Under the pieces are notes generated by a model. The model was not told where the DNA came from. It saw only the letters and a list, made by a program, of their open reading frames with translations, and ran no database searches. Of a stretch of 64,000 nt of DNA, positions 1 to 7,748 are shown piece after piece; the stretch's first letter is position 1, and each line of letters opens with the position of its first letter. Both the position numbers and the translations under genes were made by a program. The stretch covers positions 1-64,000 of the forward strand of contig NZ_FQVX01000002.1 in assembly GCF_900129495.1 (NCBI RefSeq). Reading direction: 5' to 3'. Source of the stretch: Geodermatophilus nigrescens (GTDB taxonomy: Bacteria > Actinomycetota > Actinomycetes > Mycobacteriales > Geodermatophilaceae).

Positions 1-92
1 CGCCCGGACCCATTCCGAACCCGGAAGCTAAGCCTCTCAGCGCCGATGGTACTGCCCTGGAGACGGGGTGGGAGAGTAGGACGCCGCCGGAC
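1..92 (+). rRNA. rrf: 5S ribosomal RNA, 3' part (5' end outside window)
   Basis: The first bases read as the interior and 3' half of an actinobacterial 5S rRNA, including the conserved CCATTCCGAACCCGGAAG region of loop B/helix III and the typical end GAGTAGGACGCCGCCGGAC. A complete 5S is about 117-120 nt, so roughly 25 nt of the 5' end lie before base 1. It is the last gene of an rRNA operon, because a strong terminator follows 12 bases downstream. Confidence 0.95.
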
Positions 93-103
93 AACCATTC
101 GAG

Positions 104-140
104 ACGGGGGTCGGAGCCATTGGCTCCGGCCCCCGTTTTC
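104..140 (+). terminator. Rho-independent terminator of the rRNA operon
   Basis: Bases 106-118 (GGGGGTCGGAGCC) pair with 122-134 (GGCTCCGGCCCCC) with one G-U pair and a 3-base loop; flanking C105-G135 and A104-T136 extend the stem. A TTTT run at 136-139 follows. A U-tract is rare in this GC-rich window, so this is the most canonical terminator seen. It also argues against the TTG at 120, inside the hairpin, as a start for the next gene. Confidence 0.93.
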
Positions 141-215
141 GTGCGTTGTCCGCAGATTCCATCCCACGGAGCGCCCACAGGAGTGCTCCCCGCCGTACGA
201 GGTATTCAGGACTCC

Positions 216-2009
216 ATGACATCTCCCCGACGAGGCTCCCCCGGCCGTGGCCGGCCCGACGGCCAGGACGGTCGCGGGCAGGGCCGATCCGGCCGCGACG
301 ACCGCCAGGGTCCGCGATCGGGTGGCCGCCCCTCGGGCGCGGGACGCGGATCGGGCGGCTACGGCTCCCGACGTGACGAAACCAGCGGCAGCCGCGAGGG
401 CGGGTCCGCCCGCGGCGGTCAGGGTGCCCGCGGGGACCGTCCCCAGGGTGACCGCGCCGGCCGCCCGGTCGCCGGGAGCCGCGGCGCCGGGGACTGGCGC
501 GACCGTCGTCCGAGCACCGACCGCGCCGGCGGGAACTGGCGGGACCGGCGTCCCGACAGCGACCGCAGCGGCGACGACCGTCAGGACCGCCGTCCGGCTC
601 GGTCGTCCGGGGACTGGCGCGACCGCCGGCCCGGTGGCGATCGTCCGACGGGCGACCGGCAGGACCGCCGCCCCACCGGCGGTGGCGGGGGAGGCTGGCG
701 CGACCGGCGTCCGGAGGGCGAGCGGTCGTCGGGTTCGTGGCAGGACCGTCGCAGCGACGTGGGCCCGGCCCGGGACCGGTCCGCCGGTGGCTGGAGGGAC
801 CGTCGCCCGGGCGGCGACCGCGTGGAGGGCGGACGTCCGGCCCGCCGCGACGACGCCGCGCGCGGCGCCCGGCCGTACGAGGACCGTCCGCGGCGCCAGG
901 ACGTCGATGCGCGCCCCGAGTGGCGGGACCGTCGTCCGCAGGGGGAGCGTCCCGCTCGCGCCGGTGGCTACGAGGGCGGCAGGGGCCGTCCGGAGCCGCG
1001 CGGTGCCGGCGGTCGGCCCGACCGCGCCGGGGGCCGTGACTGGCGCGACCGCCGTCCCACCGACGACCGCCGTCCCCGCCCGGACCGCGACCGCACCCCG
1101 CCGGCCACGCCCGGTCCCGACCTGCCCGACTGGGCCGACCCGCGCGAGCTCGACCCGGCCGTGCGTGCCGCCCTCCGGGGGCTCGACTCGCGTAACGCGG
1201 AGAAGGTCGCCAAGCACCTGGTCGTCGCCGGGACGCTCGTCGACGAGGACCCCGAGCTCGCGCTCGCGCACGCCCGTGCCGCCCGTGACCGCGCGTCGCG
1301 TCTCGCCGTCGTCCGGGAGGCCGTGGGCGTCGCCGCGTACCACGCCGGGGACTACGCCGAGGCGTCCCGCGAGCTGCGGGCCTACCGGCGGATGAGCGGC
1401 GAGGAGGGCTACCGCGCCGTCCTCGCCGACTGCGAGCGGGCGCTGGGCCGGCCCGAGGTCGCGCTGCGGCTGGTGCGCGAGGCGCTCGCCGACCGTCCGG
1501 ACCGCGAGGAGACCGTCGAGCTGCAGCTCGTCGAGGCCGGGGCGCGCCAGGACCTCGGCGAGGTCGCCGCGGCGCGGCTGGTGCTCGAGGGCGCCCTGGG
1601 CGGCCGCCCGGCCCCGGGCCGGGTGGACCTGCGCGACGAGGGCACCCTGCGCCTCGCCTCCGCCTACGCCGACCTGCTCGCGGCGTCCGGGGACGCGTCC
1701 GCGGACGCGTGGCGCGAGGTCGTCACCGCCGCCGAGCCGGAGGCCGAGGACATCGCCTTCGGCGAGGAGGAGGTCCCGCTCGCCGAGCTGGCGGTGGACG
1801 ACGAGCCGCAACTGGCGCCGACCGCTGAGGCAGCGGCGTCGGACGGCGACGCGGACGAGGACGAGGACGAGGACGACTCGGACGGCGACGCGGACCTCGA
1901 CGACGACGCGGACGACGACGAGCTCGACTTCGACTCCGACGTCGAGCGCGAGGTGGCCGAGCTCCTCGGTGAGGTCGAGCCGCCGGCGGGGGACCAGCCC
2001 GGGCACTGA
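216..2009 (+). CDS. TPR-type protein with Arg-rich W-R-D-R-R repeat region and acidic tail
   Basis: A 597-residue protein in three parts. Residues 1-300 are a low-complexity Gly/Arg/Asp region with eight copies of a W-[RQ]-D-R-R motif and two DRQDRRP variants between about residues 93 and 282. Residues about 310-530 form an Ala/Leu-rich helical region (for example LALAHARAARDRASRLAVVREA) typical of tetratricopeptide repeats. Residues about 556-585 are a nearly pure Asp/Glu tail. ATG 216 was chosen because the upstream TTG at 120 lies inside the rRNA terminator; GAGG lies about 13 bases before the ATG. Similar Arg-rich TPR proteins are annotated in related actinobacteria without a known function. 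The RGG-like basic region followed by an acidic tail suggests RNA binding or self-association, but this is inference only. Confidence 0.8.
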   Translation: MTSPRRGSPGRGRPDGQDGRGQGRSGRDDRQGPRSGGRPSGAGRGSGGYGSRRDETSGSREGGSARGGQGARGDRPQGDRAGRPVAGSRGAGDWRDRRPSTDRAGGNWRDRRPDSDRSGDDRQDRRPARSSGDWRDRRPGGDRPTGDRQDRRPTGGGGGGWRDRRPEGERSSGSWQDRRSDVGPARDRSAGGWRDRRPGGDRVEGGRPARRDDAARGARPYEDRPRRQDVDARPEWRDRRPQGERPARAGGYEGGRGRPEPRGAGGRPDRAGGRDWRDRRPTDDRRPRPDRDRTPPATPGPDLPDWADPRELDPAVRAALRGLDSRNAEKVAKHLVVAGTLVDEDPELALAHARAARDRASRLAVVREAVGVAAYHAGDYAEASRELRAYRRMSGEEGYRAVLADCERALGRPEVALRLVREALADRPDREETVELQLVEAGARQDLGEVAAARLVLEGALGGRPAPGRVDLRDEGTLRLASAYADLLAASGDASADAWREVVTAAEPEAEDIAFGEEEVPLAELAVDDEPQLAPTAEAAASDGDADEDEDEDDSDGDADLDDDADDDELDFDSDVEREVAELLGEVEPPAGDQPGH

Positions 2010-2108
2010 CCGCCGACAGTCATGGCGGCGCCGTCCACACCGGCGTCTCCCGTCCACAGCCACCCCGTCGGCCCACCGCCGGGGAGGAGGCGGCCGCACG
2101 CTGCCGTC

Positions 2109-2468
2109 ATGAGCGTGGCTGTGATCGACCGCAACGACGTCGTGCTCCGCGGGCGCCTCTCGGCTCCCGCGGAGCTCCGCACCCTGCCGAGCGGCGACCC
2201 GCTGGTGACCTTCCGGCTCGTCGTCCGCCGGCCCGAGCCGCGGGCGCGCGGGTCCTCGGTCGACGTCCTCCCCTGCATCACCTACGACCGGGCGCTGCAG
2301 CGCCGTGTCGCCGCCTGGGAGGCCGGTGACGTCGTGGAGGTGGAGGGGGCGCTGCAGCGGCGCTTCTGGCGCACGGGCGCCGGCACAGCCTCGGTGTGCG
2401 AGGTCAACTGCCGCCGGGGGCGGAAGGTGCCGCGGTCGTCGGCCGGCGGCGGCGTCCGGACGGCGTGA
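2109..2468 (+). CDS. Single-stranded DNA-binding protein, short SSB-like
   Basis: A 119-residue protein with the OB-fold pattern of bacterial SSB: an N-terminal strand (DRNDVVLRGRLSAPAE), PSGDPLVTFRLVVRR in the middle, and the W-x-A-G-D-x-V-x-V-x-G-x-L core (AAWEAGDVVEVEGALQRRFW). It lacks the long flexible C-terminal tail and the acidic DDDIPF-type end of replicative SSB, so it is probably an accessory or paralogous SSB. ATG 2109 fits the fold; the in-frame ATG at 2022 would add 29 Pro-rich residues. It converges on the DUF1015 gene with 11 bases between stop codons. Confidence 0.82.
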   Translation: MSVAVIDRNDVVLRGRLSAPAELRTLPSGDPLVTFRLVVRRPEPRARGSSVDVLPCITYDRALQRRVAAWEAGDVVEVEGALQRRFWRTGAGTASVCEVNCRRGRKVPRSSAGGGVRTA

Positions 2469-2479
2469 GCGCCCGCCGG

Positions 2480-3796
2480 TCAGCCGCCGTGCGGGCGGAG
2501 CACCAGGCCGGTGCGCGGCTTGGGCACGAACAGCGTCGACTTGCGCGGCATGCGGGCGCCCGCGCGGGCCACGGCCGCCACGTCGGCGGGGGAGGGTGGG
2601 CGCAGCAGCACGGCCACCCCCGACCGCGCCCCGGCCAGGCGGAGCGCCTCCGGGACGCTGTGGGCCACGAGCAGCGACCCCGGCTCGTCGCTGCGGCCCC
2701 ACAGCGCGCCGACCAAGCCCGTGGTGGCCAGCACGACGTCGAGCCCGCGCCAGGCCGGCGGTGCCTCCGCCGGCACCGTGGCGCGCACCTCGGCGCTGGG
2801 GCCGGTCAGGTGCAGCAGGCGCTCCCCGTCGGTGACGAGGAAGCCGTCGAGGTCGGGCAGCAGCGACGCCACGTGGGCGGACACCGCGCCGGGTCCGCCG
2901 GGGACGGGCACCTCGGCCACCGCGAACCCGCGCGCGGCGGCGTCGGCGGCCTCCCGCAGCCCCAGGTCGGGCACGACCCGGTGGATGGACTCGACGCGCA
3001 GCCCGCCGGTGCCCATGGGGGTGAGCAGGGCCAGGACGCGGCAGTCGCCGTCGGGATGGGTGCGGTGCAGGGCCTGCGCGGCGGCGAAGCGGTGGTGCCC
3101 GTCGGCGATCACCGCGCCGGTGCGGCCCAGCGCGCCAGTCAGCTCCCGCAGCACGTCGGGGTCGGCGACGCGCCAGAGCAGGTGCGCGACGCCGTCGTCG
3201 TCGACGACGTGCAGGTCCGGGGCGGCGCCCGCCACGGCGGCGGTGAGGGCGGCCACGCGCGGCTCGGGGTCGTGCGCCAGCACGATGGGCTCGAGGTCGG
3301 TGGCGGTCGCCGCGAGCAGCGCGCGGCGGCCCTCGACGGCGGCGGGGAAGGTGTCCTCGTGCGGCAGCACCGCCCGGCCGCCCGCGGCGGACACCGCGAC
3401 GGCGCCGAGCCAGCCGACCGTCGGCGTCCCCGTCGCCGGCCGCATCTCGTAGCGCCACAGGGCCGGCTCGCCGTCCCGGACCAAGACGCCGTCGCGCTCC
3501 CAGTCGCGCAGGGTGGCGGCGGCGCGGGCGGCGACGTCCCCGGCCGCGACCGGGCCACCGGCGCCGGCGGTCCCCGGACCGGACGTGCCCCCGGGCAGGA
3601 TCAGGCGCACGATGTTGTGCGGGTCGGCGGCCGCCAGCCGCTCGGCGCCGTCGGGCGTCACCAGGTCGTAGGCTGGCGAGCTCACCCGGGCCAGGTGCCC
3701 GGGGTCCTGCTCCCGGTAGGTGAGAGCCCGGAAGGGCCGGACGTCGATCCCCGTCGCGACGGGGAGCGGGGGACCCGCCGGCGACGACTGCACCAC
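2480..3796 (-). CDS. DUF1015 family protein
   Basis: About 438 residues. The family signature is clear: the N-terminal GIDVRPFRALTY, SSPAYDLVTP and DPHNIVRLILPGG blocks, and the central IADGHHRFAAAQAL motif near the middle. DUF1015 proteins are widespread and linked by fold to ParB/SerK-like serine kinases, but their biochemical role is not established to my knowledge. The start is one of two adjacent GTG codons (3796 or 3793); no convincing ribosome-binding site helps to choose. It is divergent from the TPR gene at 3887, with about 90 bases between them. Confidence 0.85.
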   Translation of the reverse strand: MVQSSPAGPPLPVATGIDVRPFRALTYREQDPGHLARVSSPAYDLVTPDGAERLAAADPHNIVRLILPGGTSGPGTAGAGGPVAAGDVAARAAATLRDWERDGVLVRDGEPALWRYEMRPATGTPTVGWLGAVAVSAAGGRAVLPHEDTFPAAVEGRRALLAATATDLEPIVLAHDPEPRVAALTAAVAGAAPDLHVVDDDGVAHLLWRVADPDVLRELTGALGRTGAVIADGHHRFAAAQALHRTHPDGDCRVLALLTPMGTGGLRVESIHRVVPDLGLREAADAAARGFAVAEVPVPGGPGAVSAHVASLLPDLDGFLVTDGERLLHLTGPSAEVRATVPAEAPPAWRGLDVVLATTGLVGALWGRSDEPGSLLVAHSVPEALRLAGARSGVAVLLRPPSPADVAAVARAGARMPRKSTLFVPKPRTGLVLRPHGG

Positions 3797-3886
3797 CGGA
3801 TCGTAGGAGCCGCCGTCCCCGGCCCGCCGACGCGACCGGTCAGCGGGGGCGGGCGGGGGCGACCGCGGGAGATCGGGAGGGCATCG

Positions 3887-4342
3887 GTGTCGACAGCAGG
3901 ACCGCCGGAGGACGCCGGGGCGGAGACCACGCCCGAGGGAGCGGCCGGCCGCACCGGGCCCGAGGGCGGGGTCTACGAGTGGTACCGCCGGGGGCTGGAC
4001 CTGCTGGGCAGCGGGGACCCGGCCGCCGCGGCCACGCTGCTCAGCCGGGCCGCCGAGGCCGAGCCGGGCTCGCGGAGCGTGCTCGAGGCCCTCGCCCGCG
4101 CCCAGTACGACGCCGGCCGCTACCGGGAGGCCGTCGACAGCTTCGGGGAGCTGGCCGCCGTGAACCCCACCGACGACTACGCCCAGTTCGGGCTCGGCCT
4201 GGCCGCGAGCCGGGCCGGCGACCTGGAGACGGCGGCCGAGCACCTGGCCCTGGCGGTCGCCATGCGGCCGGACCTGCCGCACTACGCCCGTGCGCTGCGC
4301 GGCGTGCGCGCCCGCCGCGGTTCCGGGCCGGGGGCGGCGTGA
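3887..4342 (+). CDS. Small tetratricopeptide repeat protein (Rv1691-like)
   Basis: A 151-residue protein: a short Pro/Glu-rich start, then about three TPR-like helix pairs (YEWYRRGLDLLGSGDPAAAA, RSVLEALARAQYDAGRYREA, YAQFGLGLAASRAGDLETAA). It has no signal peptide and is probably a cytoplasmic scaffold. GTG 3887 is preceded by GGGAGG at 3875-3880 with ideal spacing. Its stop overlaps the start of the HAD phosphatase gene (GTGA), so the two are translationally coupled. The pair corresponds in order to Rv1691-Rv1692 of M. tuberculosis, as far as I recall that map. Confidence 0.85.
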   Translation: MSTAGPPEDAGAETTPEGAAGRTGPEGGVYEWYRRGLDLLGSGDPAAAATLLSRAAEAEPGSRSVLEALARAQYDAGRYREAVDSFGELAAVNPTDDYAQFGLGLAASRAGDLETAAEHLALAVAMRPDLPHYARALRGVRARRGSGPGAA

Positions 4343-5430
4343 GCACCGGACGCCCGCCGGCGCTGGCCGCCGGCAGCACCCGCCCGCCGGCCGAGCTGTT
4401 CGACGTGGCGCTGCTCGACCTCGACGGCGTCGTCTACGTCGGCCCCGACGCGGTGCCCGGGGTCCCGGAGGGGCTGGCGGCCGCCCGCGCGGCCGGCATG
4501 CGCCTCGGGTTCGTGACCAACAACGCGGCCCGCCCGCCCGAGGAGGTGGCCGCGCACCTCAGCGAGCTCGGCGTGCCGGCCGTCCCCGACCAGGTCATCA
4601 CCAGCTCGCAGGCCGCGGCCACGGTGGTCGCCGAGACGTTCGGCGCCGGCGCGCGCGTGCTCCCGGTCGGCGGCCCCGGGGTGGCGGCGGCCCTGCGCGC
4701 GGCCGGGCTGACGGTGGTCGAGCGGGCCGAGGACGAGCCGGTGGCCGTCGTGCAGGGCTACGGCCGCGAGGTCGGGTGGCAGCAGGTCGCCGAGGCGGTC
4801 GTGGCCGTCCGGCGCGGTGCCCGGCACGTGGCCACCAACGCCGACGCGACCATCCCCTCACCGCGCGGGCCGCTGCCGGGCAACGGCGCGATGGTCGGGG
4901 TGGTGCGGGACGTCACGGGCGTCGAGCCGCTGGTCACCGGCAAGCCCGACCCGGCGATGCACGCCGAGTGCGTCCGCCGCACCGGGGCGCAGCGGCCCCT
5001 CGTGGTCGGCGACCGGCTGGACACCGACATCGAGGGCAGCCACCGCGCCGGCGCCGCGAGCCTGCTGGTGCTCAGCGGCGTCACCGTGCCCGCGACGCTG
5101 CTGGCCGCCCGCCCGGACCACCGGCCCGACCTGCTCGCACCCGACGCCCGGGGCGTCCTGGTCGCCCACCCGCCGGTCACGGCCGCGGACGGCGGCTGGC
5201 GCTGCGGCGGCTGGGTGGCGGCCGCCGACGGCGACGGCACGCTGGTGCTGCGCACGGCCGGCAGGACGGAGCCGGACGGGGACGACCGGGACGGCGACGG
5301 GCTCGACGGGCTCCGGGCGCTGTGCGTGGCGGCCTGGTCGCGGGAGAGCGGAGCCGACGGCGTCCGGGTGCGGGCGGGGGACGAGCGCGCCCGGGCGGCG
5401 CTGGCCGGCTGGGACCTGGAGCCGCGGTGA
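4339..5430 (+). CDS. HAD-IIA family phosphatase (glycerol-3-phosphate phosphatase-like)
   Basis: A 363-residue member of the HAD superfamily, subclass IIA. The catalytic DxD motif is LLDLDGVVYVG (Asp27 nucleophile, Asp29 acid/base). FVTNNAARP is motif II, the lysine of VTGKPDPAM is motif III, and VVGDRLDTDIEGSHRAG is the Mg2+-binding motif IV. The homologue at the same place in M. tuberculosis (Rv1692) is described as a glycerol-3-phosphate phosphatase, so a role in recycling polar heads of phospholipids is reasonable but inferred. The last about 90 residues form an extra C-terminal segment beyond the HAD core. The start GTG overlaps the upstream TPR gene stop. Confidence 0.88.
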   Translation: MSTGRPPALAAGSTRPPAELFDVALLDLDGVVYVGPDAVPGVPEGLAAARAAGMRLGFVTNNAARPPEEVAAHLSELGVPAVPDQVITSSQAAATVVAETFGAGARVLPVGGPGVAAALRAAGLTVVERAEDEPVAVVQGYGREVGWQQVAEAVVAVRRGARHVATNADATIPSPRGPLPGNGAMVGVVRDVTGVEPLVTGKPDPAMHAECVRRTGAQRPLVVGDRLDTDIEGSHRAGAASLLVLSGVTVPATLLAARPDHRPDLLAPDARGVLVAHPPVTAADGGWRCGGWVAAADGDGTLVLRTAGRTEPDGDDRDGDGLDGLRALCVAAWSRESGADGVRVRAGDERARAALAGWDLEPR

Positions 5431-5614
5431 GGAGGGCCGGGAGGCTCTCCTGCGGGGCGGCCCCGGGGGCACCGGCCGGCTCCCGCGGGCGGGCGGCGGT
5501 GTCGTCCCCGGCCGGTAGTCTCGCGGGCCGGGGACACCGCGTCCCCTCCGCCGAGGCCCCCGCTCCCCGGGCTGCCCGCCCCGCCTCCGCCCTCTCTCCC
5601 GGAAGGTCCCCGCG

Positions 5615-5803
5615 ATGACCGAGCCGAGCCGACCGCGACCGGTCCCGGGCCCGCCGCGGCCCGGTCCCGTCGCGGACCCGGCCCGCGCGTCCGCGTCGGT
5701 GCTCGAGGGCCTGGACGAGCGGCCGGTCGCCGAGCACGTGGCCGTCTTCGAGGCCGAGCACGACCGCCTGGCCCGCGAGCTCGCCACGATCGACCAGCTC
5801 TGA
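5615..5803 (+). CDS. Conserved small protein upstream of tlyA
   Basis: A 62-residue protein with a Pro/Arg-rich start and a helical, charged second half (VLEGLDERPVAEHVAVFEAE). ATG 5615 is preceded by GGAAGG at a good distance. Its TGA overlaps the tlyA start as TGATG. A similarly sized uncharacterised protein occupies the same position (Rv1693) in mycobacteria, which supports its being a real gene despite its size. Function unknown; the strict coupling suggests a link to TlyA or to its expression. The 184 bases before it (5431-5614) hold no gene I can support. Confidence 0.8.
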   Translation: MTEPSRPRPVPGPPRPGPVADPARASASVLEGLDERPVAEHVAVFEAEHDRLARELATIDQL

Positions 5804-6600
5804 TGCCGCGCCGCAGCCGACTCGACGCCGAGCTCGTGCGGCGGGGCCTGGCCCGCTCCCGCGAGCACGCCGTCGCGTTGATCAGCGAGGGACGGGTCGC
5901 CGTCGCCGGGCAGGCCGCCACCAAGCCGGCCACCGGCGTGGACCCCGCCACCCCGGTGGTCGTCCGCACCGACCCCGACGAGCAGCGCTGGGTGTCCCGG
6001 GGCGCGCACAAGCTCCTCGGCGCCCTCGAGGCGTTCCCGGTGGAGGTCGCCGGCCGCCGCGCGCTCGACGCCGGCGCGTCCACCGGCGGCTTCACCGAGG
6101 TGCTGCTGTCCCGCGGCGCGCGCGAGGTCGTCGCCGTCGACGTCGGCTACGGCGAGCTGGCCTGGTCGCTGCGCACCGACGAGCGGGTGCGGGTGCACGA
6201 GCGCACCAACGTCCGCACGCTCGCGCCGGAGGACGTCGGCGGGCCGACCGAACTGGTCGTCGCCGACCTGTCGTTCATCTCGCTGCGCCTCGTGCTGCCG
6301 GCGCTCACCGCCTGCGCGACGGCGGAGGCCGACCTGCTGCCCATGGTCAAGCCGCAGTTCGAGGTGGGACGCGAGCGGCTCGGCGCCGGCGGGGTGGTGC
6401 GGGACCCGGCGCACCGCGCCGACGCCGTGCTCACCGTCGCCCGCGCGGCCGCCGAGCTGGGCTGGGGCACCGCCGGGGTGGTGGCCAGCCCGCTGCCCGG
6501 GCCGTCGGGCAACGTCGAGTTCTTCCTGTGGCTGCGCCGCGACGCGCCGCCGCCGGAGGAGGCCGACGTCGTCCGCGCCGTCGAGGAGGGGCCGCGGTGA
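5803..6600 (+). CDS. tlyA: TlyA: 16S/23S rRNA (cytidine-2'-O)-methyltransferase
   Basis: A 265-residue protein with an N-terminal S4 RNA-binding domain (about 1-60) and an FtsJ/RrmJ-like SAM methyltransferase domain. The SAM-binding loop is ALDAGASTGGFTEVLL (about 87-102). A KDKE-type tetrad is visible as Lys70, Asp155, Lys183 and Glu239. TlyA methylates 16S and 23S rRNA at the subunit interface; in mycobacteria its loss gives capreomycin resistance. The old name haemolysin is misleading. The start ATG overlaps the preceding gene stop (TGATG), and nadK follows closely. Confidence 0.95.
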   Translation: MPRRSRLDAELVRRGLARSREHAVALISEGRVAVAGQAATKPATGVDPATPVVVRTDPDEQRWVSRGAHKLLGALEAFPVEVAGRRALDAGASTGGFTEVLLSRGAREVVAVDVGYGELAWSLRTDERVRVHERTNVRTLAPEDVGGPTELVVADLSFISLRLVLPALTACATAEADLLPMVKPQFEVGRERLGAGGVVRDPAHRADAVLTVARAAAELGWGTAGVVASPLPGPSGNVEFFLWLRRDAPPPEEADVVRAVEEGPR

Positions 6601-6692
6601 CCGGGCCGGGCGCGGGCGGCGATCCCGGGGGACGCTGGGACGGGACGCGGCCGCAGCAGCCGCAGGACGACAGCGACGAGCAGGGAGGACCG

Positions 6693-7748
6693 ATGAGCGA
6701 GGCCGGCCAGGGCGGATGGCGTCCCGGGGGTACGCGGCACGTGCTGCTCGCCGTGCACACCGGGCGGGAGGACATCGTCGAGCTGGCCCGCAGCTCCGCC
6801 GCGCGGCTGGCGCGCGCCGGCATCACGGTGCGCGTCCTCGAGGACGAGGCGAAGGACCTGGGCATCGAGGGCGCCGAGGTGGTGGCCCCCGACGCCGAGG
6901 CCGCCCGCGGTGCGGAGATCGTCATGGTCTTCGGCGGCGACGGCACCTTCCTGCGCGCCGCCGAGCTCGCCCGCTACAGCCACGCCGCGCTCATGGGCGT
7001 CAATCTCGGCCGGGTCGGCTTCCTCGCCGAGACCGAGCCCGAGGCCGTCGAGGAGACCCTCACGGCCATCGAGCGCTGCGAGTACTCGGTGGAGAAGCGG
7101 CTGGCGGTGGAGGTCGACGTCATCGACGCTGGCGGCGCGGTCGTGGGCGGCACCTGGGCGCTCAACGAGGTGTCGGTGGAGAAGGCGCAGCGCTCGCGCG
7201 TCCTCGACGTCGTCATCTCCGTCGACGGCCGGCCGCTGACCAGCTTCGGCTGCGACGGCGTCCTGTTCGCCACGCCCACCGGCTCGACCGCCTACGCGTT
7301 CTCCGCCGGCGGTCCGGTGGTGTGGCCCGACGTCGAGGCGATGCTGCTCGTGCCCACGAACGCCCACGCGCTGTTCGCCCGGCCGCTGGTGACCTCGCCG
7401 GACGCCGTCCTGTCGGTCTCAATCCCGCCCGACGGCAACCGTGCCCGCGTGTCCGCCGACGGCCGCCGCGCCTTCGACGTGCCCGAGGGCGGCCGCGTCG
7501 ACGTGCGCCGGGCCGCCCGGCCCGTGCGCATCGCCCGCGTGCACCCCGCCACCTTCGGCGACCGGCTGGTGGCCAAGTTCGGCCTGCCCGTGCGCGGCTT
7601 CCGCGAGGTGCGCCGGCACGACCCGGGCCACGAGCTCACGCCCTCGCGCAACGTGCTGGCCCGCGACGTGGTGTCGCTGCCCCCGGCTCCCGGCCGCGGC
7701 CCGGCGCGGGAGGAGGTGCGCGGTGGCTCCGCGGACCCCGACGCGTGA
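6693..7748 (+). CDS. nadK: NAD kinase
   Basis: A 351-residue ATP-dependent NAD kinase that makes NADP+. Family motifs: GGDGT at 81-85, NE at 158-159 (ALNEVSVEK), and the Gly-rich TPTGSTAYAFSAGGP loop at about 194-208. ATG 6693 is preceded by AGGGAGG seven bases upstream; a GTG at 6597 overlapping the tlyA stop would add 32 low-complexity residues and lacks support. The C-terminal about 40 residues go beyond the usual kinase end. The gene overlaps the recN start by 26 bases, the usual actinobacterial tlyA-nadK-recN order. Confidence 0.95.
   Translation: MSEAGQGGWRPGGTRHVLLAVHTGREDIVELARSSAARLARAGITVRVLEDEAKDLGIEGAEVVAPDAEAARGAEIVMVFGGDGTFLRAAELARYSHAALMGVNLGRVGFLAETEPEAVEETLTAIERCEYSVEKRLAVEVDVIDAGGAVVGGTWALNEVSVEKAQRSRVLDVVISVDGRPLTSFGCDGVLFATPTGSTAYAFSAGGPVVWPDVEAMLLVPTNAHALFARPLVTSPDAVLSVSIPPDGNRARVSADGRRAFDVPEGGRVDVRRAARPVRIARVHPATFGDRLVAKFGLPVRGFREVRRHDPGHELTPSRNVLARDVVSLPPAPGRGPAREEVRGGSADPDA

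Noticed and set aside
120-215. TTG start at 120 for the repeat-rich TPR protein
   Set aside because: The codon lies inside the rRNA terminator hairpin and the added 32 residues look non-coding; ATG 216 is better.
492-1062. CRISPR-like or satellite repeat
   Set aside because: The repetition is at protein level (W-[RQ]-D-R-R) with variable spacers and codons; it lacks identical DNA repeats of regular spacing.
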